The notes beneath the pieces are model-generated. The model was not told where the DNA came from. It searched no databases and saw nothing but the letters and a program-made list of their open reading frames with translations. From the NCBI GenBank assembly GCA_933228895.1, contig OW121849.1, positions 125,182,849 through 125,246,848 of the forward strand: a DNA stretch of 64,000 nt, read 5' to 3'. The translations under genes and the position numbers were made by a program. This DNA is from Platycnemis pennipes (Eukaryota > Arthropoda > Insecta > Odonata > Platycnemididae). Position 1 is the first letter of the stretch. Each line of letters starts with the position of its first letter. Shown here piece by piece: positions 11,701 through 22,020 of this stretch.

Positions 11701-12950
11701 TAACCATTTCAAATCCCTCCCTGCGATTTCTGAATCTGCGCACGTGACGCTTTTCATGTCCTCCCGTTTGATGGCCTAGGTATTTGTCCAGACGAAAGAA
11801 CATGAAGACGTGGGTACTCATTTAGGATTTTTTTTACGGATATATTACTACTAAAGCAGTTATGGAGTATTTTCGAACCTAAAACACGAGATTGTTTCGA
11901 CTAAACTCACCGATATTAATGATTAGATGCTTCTAAATGAAAATATAATCGTGGGAAACATAATCTGATTAGTTTTTTTTAAATTTGGTAACCTTAATGC
12001 CTGAGCACGAATAACACACCATCGTTACAGATTTGTAAATGAATAACATATTTGAAAATTCGGCAAATGTCTTACAAATGGTATTTAATAAATTATTTCA
12101 GCCATATAAACTGGTTGCATACCATGTACAATCGAGAAGCATATACAATTAAATTGTAAATAAGTATTTAATTTTAAATATTCTATTAGATAAAAAATTC
12201 AAAGCTAACAATCAAAGCCGTGATAAAATAAGTCTAAACGTTTACGAGACAATTGAACATTCATTTTTTCGGGAGAATATAAGAAAAATATCTTTAATAT
12301 TGCCTTAATTTTTAATATACTGTGCACCTCATAATTTAATTGTTTAAAATGACTACTTTACGTAAAATATACCTAAAAGTTGAAAGAATAACTGCATACC
12401 ACGATTTTCTTAAGTATAAGTTTCCTAACCATGGTTGAGGTCATGAGTCTGAATTTTGTGGCGTGAGTTTCTTTTCATTACGGAGGCTCTGATTTAATTT
12501 TCCATGCAAAATAATCATTATCTCTATTTCTTCTTGGATTTTACAAGCCCTTGCTCCTAGAAATATATAGGTATGGAAAACCATGGGCGGAGCAGGGAAA
12601 GGAACTGGCTCACGCTATGTGAATATCACATGCCAATGGGATCAGGACTTCGTGAGCTCCATCATCTCCAAGTGCACTCCTGAGATGTAGTTTTATATGC
12701 TTACAATATGAAATAAAACTAGATAAATAATAAACCTAATGCCAAATTCAGTAATTCGGCAAAAAGCACACATCAAAATACAGAATAACGAAGATAAATT
12801 TTAAAAGGATTTGCGGCCACTTTTTCTCTTATTCTGGATAGAATTATGGTGACAAGTTGGAAAGCGCCGCATCAATCGATCCAATGAAGCTGATTAATGG
12901 CGAATCAACAGAAAGGTTATTAAGAGGATCGAGCTAATAATTCAAACACG
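11701..12950. other. AT-rich non-coding stretch
   Basis: Nothing recognised apart from the minus-strand open frame noted for the adjacent GC island. Confidence 0.45.
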
Positions 12951-13745
12951 TTAATCGCACGGTGAGTTGAGCTTGAAACGATTAACCAAGAGCGAGCCGA
13001 GCGGGAGGAATGGAATGCGGAGAGCGGAAGGAGTTCTGCCCGTGGCGGTCGGCAAAAGAGGGCGTTGGGCCAGGAGACTTCGACGCTCGCAATGGATAAG
13101 ATTGGGACCATCCTCGAAGCTGGGAGGAAGTTTAAAAGTGAAAAAAAAGGAGAACAGGAGCAGCCGCTTTCGCGTGGCCAGCAGGAGATACCGATTGGAT
13201 TCGTCCGATCCACGCTTCTCCGCGACGGAGATCGCTTTCACTTGATGAGTGGTGGCCGGGAGCCAGAACAATGGGATCCGTCGACGGGAATGGAAAGGTG
13301 TGGAGGGGGAGGGGTGGAAAAGAAAGGCCGTGGAGGGAGGAAGGGCGGGGGTTCGTGGGAGGGGAGGGGGAGGTGAGATGTGGGCAGCGGAGCGGATAAA
13401 CGAAGCACGCTTTCGACGGCTATCACTCAACCCCGCCTGCATTCTCGCCCCCGCCGAGGAAGTCCTCTTCCCCAACCCCCCCCCCCCCCCCCACGACAAA
13501 CAGATGACACTCGCCGCAGCTGCCCCTTTTACGGCCTACCCCCACGAGACTCATCACCGTCCCCTCGGGACGAGTCCCTTAAATGCCCTTAACCCCCTCC
13601 GCGTAACCCTCGCAAAAGGGCCCTATTCCAATCGGAAGTCCGCGGGGGCGATTCACGGGTTACTGGTTTCACCTGACCGTGTGCCCCGGGCAACCTCCCC
13701 CTCCTTGACTTCCCACGCGGCCGCGGGCCGTTCCTAAGCAACGCT
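12951..13745. promoter_or_regulatory. Large GC-rich island with a poly-C run
   Basis: CpG-rich throughout, with a run of about 16 C near 13477-13493 and polypurine segments at 13300-13375. Overlapping ORFs on both strands (up to 182 codons) are Pro/Arg/Ser-rich in every frame, which is the signature of composition rather than coding. Promoter, enhancer or untranslated exon are all possible. Confidence 0.35.
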
Positions 13746-14479
13746 GGCCAAAGTGGAGGGAGAAAACAAAGAGGAAGCAAGAGGAGGGAGGACTGGAAGC
13801 GAGGAAAAAAGGGCTGGATGAAAAAATGAACAAACTGGGAGGTAGCGTCTTAATCCTTTACCTGGACGGGTACCATTATTCAACCGCGGCGATTTCCACA
13901 CGATCGCGTCAGGTGGAGAGAATGCCTCCTCAACATGCCGAGTGATGGATTGCAAACACCACAATTGCCGTCTTCAGAAGGAGAAGAATTAAATGATTAC
14001 TCGTTCTATAAGCGCAATAGGATGAGGAGTCGGTTGAAGGAGGCGTCTCGCCCGATTAGTAACCCGAGGTATACAACAAGTTTATCCTCTGTTTCTCACT
14101 CAACACCGATTGATTTTCCCATTCAATAATAAATCGCTTGCAAAAAATAGATGATATATTTATTATAGGCAACCTGAAATGTGTAATTAACCACAAATAT
14201 CCATGAACACAGCTTAGCAATCTTACTATCTTATCTTATATCGTCAGGTTCTCTTGAAACTAGCACAAAAACTAGAAAAAGCATATTTATTTATCAAATA
14301 GGTAATCGATAGGAGGGTACGAAATAACCTAATATTCAAAGGGAATTATTAGAATGAGATAGTTTTGGCTCTCAAAAATTGCTTTAACAAAAACTGTTTT
14401 AACCATTGTATCTAATAGCAAGGCTGGTTAACTGCAGCCCTCTTTATCCTCTAGCTCAATTACATTCTGGTTCTTCCTC
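13746..14479. other. Non-coding stretch
   Basis: Nothing recognised. Confidence 0.4.
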
Positions 14480-14760
14480 TTTCCTGATTCCCTCTTCATT
14501 TGAAGGATATTTCAATAGGATTTTCCCTCTTCATTTGTCCGAAGTACCTAACTCTAGGTCCTCCTCGTGGGTCTACTCCTTTATTATCCCTTCAATCACA
14601 TTCTAGAAAAAAAATTGCCTCAAATGATGTGTTCCGAATTCATCTTGTTCCTATCTGTCCGTGTTCCATAGACCTTTCTTCCTAAGCTCTTCTGCAGATT
14701 CTCAGCTCTTCATTTTCCTATTCATCTGTCCACTTGATCTTCACCATCCGATGTCAGCAC
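14480..14760 (-). pseudogene. RTE-like LINE, C-terminal ORF2 fragment
   Basis: Reading the minus strand from 14760 downward, shifting frames give MVKIKW.D, then a charged EELR/RR segment, a WNT-like segment, NVIEG.I, and GGPRVRYFGQMKREN near 14540. Known: RTE-like ORF2 ends with MLKI.W.DRV.NEEVL..., W.TI.+R......IIEG..EG, GR.R..Y. The order agrees across about 280 bp despite several stops and frameshifts. It is a degraded copy of the same class as the fragments at 8.1 and 18.4 kb. Confidence 0.5.
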
Positions 14761-14994
14761 ACCAGTTATCGAATACGTATATTCTTTCCCAAAGTTTATG
14801 TAAAAGTTATGGAACACAAATATCTATAAAATGGGGGCGTTTACTCGGAACCGAAATCGTATTTTTTTGCACGAAATTGTTTGATGGAAACGAAAATAGA
14901 AAAAAATTAATCTTCTAACCACAACCATTCACTCATAAATCAAAAATTAAAATAAGCAAAAGGTGACGCCCACCGAAAAAGCTGCTGCGATAAC

Positions 14995-15235
14995 ATTGAC
15001 GTCATTTTCCTCCCGTCCTTGACTGCTTATAGGGTAAGGGAAGGGAGTGGAGGGGGGTTCTCGGAAGGTCTGCTCGCACAGATCCTGTCGCAACAGCTTC
15101 CATTGGCAAGGTCAGCTGTATCTCCCCCATTGCGATAAGATGAAGTAGCTTCGCGGGCTCAGTTGTGATTGGACGAAGTCAAATACGTAAGAGGTTGCAC
15201 CACGCCCACTTTTCCGAAAGGGTTATAAACATCAG
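14995..15235. promoter_or_regulatory. Promoter-like cluster: CRE, CCAAT boxes, TATA
   Basis: Seen: a perfect TGACGTCA near 14998, two inverted CCAAT boxes (CCATTGG near 15104 and GATTGG near 15170), a CACGCCCAC GC-box near 15202, TTATAAAC near 15224 and TCAGTT just after it, all in a locally GC-rich block. TATA and initiator are too close to act as one textbook core promoter. No exon is visible immediately downstream, so this could equally be an enhancer. Confidence 0.35.
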
Positions 15236-16264
15236 TTTTTCGCCGCTTATAACTCAAGAAATAATTGACGGATCAAAAACGGAAAAATACGGGTCTATGG
15301 TAAACGAACCCATTGTATAAAAATGAGTAAGAATTAAATGATCTTGATATCGTCTAAGTTAAATACACTGACATGTGACGTATATGTATCGCCACTTCGA
15401 GTGGGAATCAAATGGAGGAAAAAAGGAAACGTGAAAAAATAACGAAGATTACTAAATCTGGTCATAAACACCACTGAAGTGCATAATTAAACGATCGATT
15501 GCCAAATTTTAATGCTGCAAACTCTTTTTGAGTTAACGCTTGCTCTCTTCGGGTTTTCGTGCTCAGCATGCACCCAAATTTCTGCGACTTTCCACTTTCT
15601 TATATAATGAACGCCCCTGGAAGAGAGTGGTGAGAAAAGAGGGAATGTCCCCAGATACTGAGATTTCTTAGAGTTTAACATTCTTTTATGACAAAAACCA
15701 ATGCTCTGGCAACAAACTTAGCATATCTCAAAGGCTATCACGAACATACGAGCTCTTCAGAGGTATGAAAGGGGGACTCACATACATGCGAGGGATTAGC
15801 ATAAATTAAAATGGAAAACGAAAATGAAGGAAATGAATATTTTCTCATTATTATTACACATTTAGTGCATCTTCTTTGTCTAAAGATAACTCTAGAAAAC
15901 GATGAATTTGTAAGGAATATGACAACTCATTTTACCCATCCATACCTTCTCCTAGAAATTATTAGCGCAAGATTACTCTTAAACAGCCAGAATAGAGATA
16001 AAAGTGGAATCAAACATAGTGATGATTTTAGAAGCTAATCTATTATTTTCAAACGGATTGTGAAGAGAATACTATATATCATCCAATAAAGCACACAAAA
16101 ATAAAATCGTACCCGTAACATTTTCCAAGAAAAAGCTCAGATTACTCCTATCCCGTACGTATATCAAATTGATATGATCTAATGAGCGAGCTGCGAAGCT
16201 ATGAGTTCCAATGGTAATTTATTCGACATTTGTCATATTTTTCCATGTCGATTAAATTTTCTAG
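15236..16264. other. Non-coding stretch
   Basis: Nothing recognised up to the possible micro-exon. Confidence 0.4.
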
Positions 16265-16307
16265 ATGGACCTCATCCAACCAACGACAGCTTTCTCCTTG
16301 AACGACG
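16265..16307 (+). CDS. Possible 43-bp micro-exon
   Basis: Seen: a TTAAATTTTCTAG acceptor with a branch-like TTAAAT, then ATGGACCTCATC... (M-D-L-I-Q-P-T-T-A-F-S-L-N-D plus one base), then a strong donor CG|GTGAGTG. Only this frame and one other stay open. The protein is unrecognised. With 43 bp, chance coincidence of two splice signals is quite possible. It lies 30 bp before a GC-rich island. Confidence 0.22.
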
Positions 16308-16329
16308 GTGAGTGGGAGTTCTGACGCAT

Positions 16330-16800
16330 TGAAGAATTGCCTTGCTTTATGCACTTCGGCAATTTCGTAATGCATGTCGCAGCTCCTCATTATTCGCTTT
16401 CTCTCCCTTTCCCTGCATTTCCTTCCAATCACCTCCATTTCCGGCGCGTGGGCCGCCTAAATTCGCCGGGAACGTGGGCGGCCCTGGTGTGAGTAAACTG
16501 GCGACCCCAAAGGCGGAACATTTTCGCCGGCCCCAGCCGAGCAGTGATGCGCAATGCTCCCCGGCAGCGGCTGCGTATTCATAACCATCACGCGAGCGTC
16601 CATGCGTGAAATTGCCCCCATCCCCAACCCAGCCCGTGGGAAAAAAGCTCTGCGAAAGACCCAGGCCTGCCGCCGATGCGATATGAAACTGGAGAAACAT
16701 GCGAGAAACAAACTGGACGAAGGTCAGACGCGGACTGCTGTGCTCTTTCCAGAGCTCCCGTGATCGCCTCCGCCCTTTCCAATTCCAACCTACCTCGGAA
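16330..16800. promoter_or_regulatory. GC-rich island
   Basis: A GC/CpG-rich block. ORFs overlap on both strands (174 codons on minus, several of 70-80 on plus), with no frame favoured and no recognisable domain, so they are treated as composition artefacts. A plus-strand GTGAGTAAAC donor-like site lies near 16488. Confidence 0.3.
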
Positions 16801-18429
16801 AATAAACACCTGCGAGTTTTCACGGCCAACGAAGGGATCCGACTTTTACAATTCGGTTTTCCCCAGAGCATTCCTCAATTGCTTCATCTTTCCCCTCCTA
16901 TTTACAAGCTAGATAGGTATTGTTGCGCAGGCTAATTTAATCGAACTACATAAAACAGCGTACCACATGGCCAGTGTTACGTTTTTTTTTTTCAATGGAA
17001 TAAATGCAATACAACCTTGATACTGCGCCAATTCCAAATAAAAGAAAGTTTTAGGTATTTTTATAGAGTTTCCAAGATAAAACTTCGTTACAGTTCCAAC
17101 TTACCCGAATGGAAAATGATGGAGAAATTTCCATGTGGTGAAGTTTAGAATGGCGACATTCTTGTGCATTGCTTGTGCAGCATCATCAAATGTCCCGAGT
17201 CTTTTTGTTCATCTCCCTCTCTTTCTTTCTACCGCATAATGTTGTCGTGAGAAAATTTTGAAGACGGCGATTTTCGGTCAACCGTCCAGAGGAACCAGGT
17301 CCATATTAATCGTCAGCTTTAGATAACATAATGCATAATACATTGAAATAGTCATAGTTACAACTTGTCATCTAATCAGTCAAGTTACACTTAGTGTCAA
17401 ATATTTCCACATACGCTTTAAATTAGGCAGCAGAATGATTTCCATATAAGCATTACATATTCAACACTTGGGAAGCTGTCAGTTCTTGCCATGTACGGTA
17501 TAAAATGTAACAGCCTGTTTTCTGCATATCACAGGTTTTAGATTTTTTCAGTAACCAGCATTATTGCACAAACAGGTTATCATGACGCTGCATAGTATTT
17601 TACATATGATACGGCTATAGAGAAACATAACATGCAGCTAGTTAAACAACTGCTTACGATACTTCCTAGGATTAGAGTCTGAAATAATCTTGATAACCTT
17701 TTTTGAAGCTGGGGCTCACTCTATTTTTAAGTGCCAAATTAGGTGGAAACGGAAAAAAGCGAAATATATTGTTCCCAAACACCAGGATTTCTCTCTTCAA
17801 GTAGCATAAATAAAGGTTTGGATTATATAATCATGGTGGTAGGTACATGATAAAAACTGTTGCCAAAACAAGCATTAGAATAATTTCACTTCAATGTCTA
17901 TAACATAATGTACGACCATTATAGGATACACACGTACATAATGATGCCCTGACGGATGAAAACGGTAGTATCGAACAATATTCTTGTGGAGTACAAAAAG
18001 TTTTACTTTTTATCGTACGGAATGCACTTTTCGCCAATACCTACATTATTCTCAATTCACATAGAATAAATAAATATTAGGAAATTTTTAACGTGGTGGA
18101 AGATATATGTAAAAAAAAACTATCAAAAACAAGTCTGAAAACTTTCACTTGAATTTATGGCAAACTCGGTGCTTGGCTCGGCGAAATAAGTATTAGACAC
18201 ACACCCTGGAAAACAATATTAGATTTTAATTGAATATGAAACGAAACTTTTGTTGTTTTTACTTTAAGGCTATTCGGAGACGAATGAAATAAAGACTATG
18301 TACGCAATTGAGTCTTATACGGAGCGGCAGGCGGACGAGATTGATAGTGGTTTCTCCAGGACATCAAAATAAAAGCACGGTTTGAGCAAAGAAACGAGTG
18401 TTCAAATTGAAGATCGGTCTTTATGCTAC
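16801..18429. other. AT-rich non-coding stretch
   Basis: Nothing recognised. Confidence 0.45.
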
Positions 18430-18960
18430 AATTCCTGAGCTAGAAATTTACGATTCCTAGATAATTCACTCTGTTGATCCATTTTATCTTCATTCTTCAT
18501 TAGCACCATATTTCAAATACTTCCATCAGAGACTTCTCTTCTACCGTTACCTACAGTCGTGTCGTCATTAAGAAACATGCTCTAGATGTATGCACTATTG
18601 AAATGTCTCCTGAGTTATTGTAATGATTATTTATTTCTTGCTTCGTCCATTGCTAGTTACTAGGATTCCCAGATGACAACATTCTTTCACCTCTTCAAGT
18701 TTTTGCTTTCCTAGTGTAATGTTGGTGTTGGCTTCTTTTCTCCTGCTGCATACAATACTTCAGTTTTCTTTTTCTTGGTCTTCAGATTATATCCGGCCAT
18801 TGTCCTTCCCAAGCTTACCAGAGTCTTCTTTAAATCTCATTCATTTTCTCCTGACTTCTCTGTCGTCAACGAATCGCAGCATTCTGATTTTCTTCCCATG
18901 AGCATTCACTCCCAAACACTTTTCTTTGAGCTCTTATATGGCATTCTCGATGTAAGTACA
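18430..18960 (-). pseudogene. RTE-like LINE, reverse-transcriptase fragment
   Basis: Read on the minus strand from 18960 down: AI.ELKEKCLGVNAHGKKI, then RMLRFVDD (FVDD at about 18862-18873, the RT catalytic motif normally F/YADD), a GYNLKTKKKKTEVLYA segment in a shifted frame, CSRR, then LGKQKLEEVKECCHLG followed by ILVTSNGRSKK, and finally EVFEIWC.RMKIKWINRV near 18440-18475. Known: this is the order of RTE-like reverse transcriptases from the palm catalytic motif through KVM.CSR, KYLGS.IT.DG+, and AFEMWCWRRM.KI.W.D+V. Many stops and frameshifts are present. The Ala-to-Val change in the catalytic box and the stops make it inactive. Confidence 0.75.
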
Positions 18961-19258
18961 TTTAAAAGTAAAAGCGACATTGTACAAACTTTTCTCACTT
19001 CTAGATTTAACCTTGCTTCTCCACTACTGCATACTGATTAGATAACAAACACCTTTTTTTATGCAAACTGCGGATTATATATTTTCATGTATTAATTTAA
19101 TTTCTTTTCATTAAAACTGTGTTATGATGGTTGTAATCATAAAGACAGAAACAATATTCGTGTTATTGCCTTGCAACGATTCCTGAAACTAAAAACACCT
19201 TCATGACATCAAATGACAGCTAGAAAATCTTAATTGATAAAGTACAAACTATTATTTT

Positions 19259-19419
19259 CGAGCTATATTCCGCGTAAAAATTGTAAAAAAGTTTAACGTT
19301 TTCCCACCAATGCCGGAGTCCTCTTCAGAGCTGAATGGCACCGCTTAGCTCTGTGGAGACCTCCGGCATTGGAGAGGAAACGTCAGCATTTTTACAATTT
19401 TGACGCGGCATATAGCCAG
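19259..19419. mobile_element. Foldback with two facing hammerhead-like cores (Penelope-like)
   Basis: Seen: inverted arms of about 72 bp (19259-19332 and 19347-19419) share ATTGTAAAAA and the CCAATGCCGGAG block. Minus strand: CTGAAGA (19328-19322), ACTCCGGCATTGG, then GAAAAC. Plus strand: CTGTGGA (19351), CCTCCGGCATTGGAG, then GAAACGTC (19377-19384). Stem II is intact on the plus copy (CUCC/GGAG closing GGCAUU), and a possible longer stem III pairs CGTC with GACG near 19402. Inferred consensus is a hammerhead with CUGAAGA, stem II and GAAAC. Both copies are degenerate, so cleavage is unlikely. Confidence 0.5.
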
Positions 19420-20635
19420 AAAGTATTATTTTATATATTGAGATGGTCCGCGAAAGTTTTAACCAGGTTGACGACCGCCTTAATTAATAAGTTTGAAAAA
19501 AACCGCCAATAACACAGTTTCTTGTTCTAGCTCATTACTGAATTTCATACACAAAAGGAGAAAGTTCACGCAGCAACTTCAATTGAATTTCACCAATATT
19601 TATAACCATGGGGAAAATAGCAGGATCACACTAAGCATCTTTCACTGAAAATTAAAAAATAATCTCGATGTTTTAACGCTATTTAGCTTTTCACTTCATT
19701 TTATGCTCGGGATTTTTTTGCTGAAACTTCAGTTGCTTTTAATGATTAAGACAATGCTTTAATTTCTGCATCTGTACTATAACGAATTTAACAATGACTT
19801 ATAATTAATGAGATATTGTCAAATTTATAGAAAGGCTTCATGGTGGAGTTATATCATTATTATTATGTTTGAGTTTTATGGCTCACTGAGGACCTATTTA
19901 ACAAACAGTAAATGTGGTAATATATTTTGAAGTGCAGTTTGTCGACTCTCATGCGTTAGGTCATAAGAGTAGAGAGCCGACATTCGGCATTGGCCTGATT
20001 CTTAATTTATCCGAAGTATTCTTTGCTAAGGGGTCATCCACATATTAGGTAGGTATCGCTAATTTGCACTTTTTTACCCTCCTCCCTGTTTATATTCGTA
20101 ATATAGTATATGGCCTACGCTGGTACGTAACGTAGCGAATGGAAAGTCGTTTTTGCGAATGATAAAACAAACATGCTTTATACATTTTATTTAAACATTA
20201 TTTATTTTCAATCTGTTAAATATTTCCCCTGATTTTTTATACCACCATTCTTATATGAACGAGTGAATTTTTGATGAATCTTTCTCCTAGTGTAACGGAA
20301 GGCTCCACCAACCTTCCTGAGAAATATTTTACTATGCGAATGGTGTCCTCTTTCTGTGACATGCAAGTGTCCAAACCCCGATCGCACAATTAAAATATTT
20401 CTAGTGGAATTATCAAAGTGTCTGATTTTCTATTGACTACGCTATGGAGCAATTCCATAACGTGAAGCCCGAGACCGTTAATTGCCTTTTTCAATAAAGA
20501 TGAGACTGACTCATTATTACTTCCGCCTTCGTTGAACTTCGTTCGGTCACTGCTGATAATACCCGAATACGCGAATATGGGGTTGGATGGCAGAAGGAAC
20601 AGTTTTGTCTCAATCTCACCCCAATAAAGACCTTT
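19420..20635. other. AT-rich non-coding stretch
   Basis: Nothing recognised. Confidence 0.45.
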
Positions 20636-20661
20636 TATTATTATTATTATTATTATTATAT
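20636..20661. repeat. (TTA)n / (AAT)n microsatellite, possible retroposon tail
   Basis: About eight TTA units on the plus strand. Read on the minus strand it is an (AAT)n run directly after a non-repetitive GC-richer segment (GGGCGCGGATAT), the arrangement expected at the 3' end of a non-LTR element. The element itself is not identified. Confidence 0.6.
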
Positions 20662-20759
20662 CCGCGCCCGAGGTTGGAAAAACGGCTCTAGAAACGTTAA
20701 ATGTTTGGCATTTAAATCGGCCTAATGTTAATGTCAGTCGGAGGACATTGTTCTTAAAC

Positions 20760-21130
20760 GGGCGGGCGGAATTTAAACACGATTTTCTTTCCTGTTGGAT
20801 GGAAAGAATTTTAAGCGGGGCGAAGAGCGTTCGCAACAGCGGAAAGCGAGGGAAAGAAGAAAGGGTGATGGGGATGGCGTCTGACTGGGGTGCGCTTGCG
20901 TGGGTTGGACGCCTCGAGTGCGCGTGCCTCGAACGATCGAATTGAGCTCGTGGAAATGGGGGCGCTGCTATTGGCCAGGGGAGTCCCCGGGCAAGGAATG
21001 GACCAATCAAAGCGGGCGAAACGTGATCCCTTTGCGTCACCCGAGGGTTTGAAAAAAAGGGTGTCCTGCCGCAGAGCGATGGCGGACAGAGTAAATGAGG
21101 GAAAGCGGGCTAGAGAAAGGGACGGAGTAC
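20760..21130. promoter_or_regulatory. GC-rich island with CCAAT boxes
   Basis: A CpG-rich block with CTATTGGCC near 20970 and GACCAATCA near 21001 in opposite orientations, as in bidirectional promoters. The 216-codon minus ORF across it also runs through the (AAT)n run and is not considered coding. Confidence 0.35.
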
Positions 21131-21689
21131 GAAAGTGCTAGAGAAGTTAAAATGATTAAATTGGTCAAGCTTGATAGTGTAACGATCCGCAAACTCGTTA
21201 ACATTCAACGATCAAATTCAATTCTGTGGATTAAAAAATCAGCAACAAATCCATCATCCTTTCGTAAAATATTTTCAAAGGACTTCATATCAATAAATCA
21301 ATCCAATGCTTAAATTACAGTTGACCGAAATTGATATAAAACTAGTAAACTTTAATTTATTGTGGTGTACTAATTTGTATTTTTTCTTTTGGAGCTTCAA
21401 TAACGGCGACATTCAAGGACTTGAAAGATTTAGTTCTTCAAATACAGTCAATATTAACTTGGCAATGTTAAATAGACTACATTTTAGCATGATCTTTCAC
21501 AGCCCCTGTAATTATTTTAATTTGAGTAGGAATACATAAAGAGAATGATAGATGCTGGAAATTAAATCATTGCTTTCAACAAATATGCCTGTACGTGACT
21601 GGAAAAATGTATGGAAATAACTGATCGGCCATTAGTTTTTTTACCAGTTAGGGCAGATTTTAATGGAATCTCCCTACTCAACTTGCATT
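21131..21689. other. AT-rich non-coding stretch
   Basis: Nothing recognised. Confidence 0.4.
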
Positions 21690-22020
21690 TAATTTGCCTA
21701 TCGGCTCGATCGCTATTCTATTTCTCTCTTCAAATCGGTATATTTCCTACCCTCTTCATACCATTCATACCTTTTCTTCTACAGTCTTAACTATCCCACA
21801 TTCTGCCCTCAATCATGGCTTTTTAGCAATACATTATCCTTACGTACCTGTTCCATCCACCCACTCTGCTTTCTCCTAATATCTGACAGCTATTTTCTTT
21901 TCATCCTAACCAAATTTAGCACCTATTCATCCATCCACCTTTACATGCATCGAACTTTCACCATTCTCCTCCACACCTACATTTATGAAGCTTCTTATAT
22001 TTTTTCATCATCTTTGTAAA
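21690..22020 (-). pseudogene. RTE-like LINE, C-terminal fragment (degraded)
   Basis: The minus strand, in shifting frames, gives a Trp-containing WMEQVRKDNVLLKAMIEGRM segment (about 21815-21875) followed by a basic RRKGMNGMKR segment. This fits the WIGH.LR.D.LLK.IIEGR..G tail of RTE-like ORF2. Stops and frameshifts abound. The assignment rests on one good segment. Confidence 0.4.

Noticed and set aside
11618..11821. Minus-strand first-exon candidate starting MSTHVFMFFRLD
   Set aside because: Ends at a donor-like site, but composition is Arg/His-rich with no family and no acceptor partner; insufficient.
12951..13499. 182-codon minus ORF in a GC-rich island
   Set aside because: All frames are open in this block and all are Pro/Ser/Arg-rich; no splice sites, domain or start context. 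Composition explains it.
16347..16871. 174-codon minus ORF
   Set aside because: Overlapping ORFs of similar quality on the other strand and no recognisable motif.
20390..21040. 216-codon minus ORF
   Set aside because: It reads through the (AAT)n microsatellite as poly-Ile and through an island with opposite ORFs; no family features.
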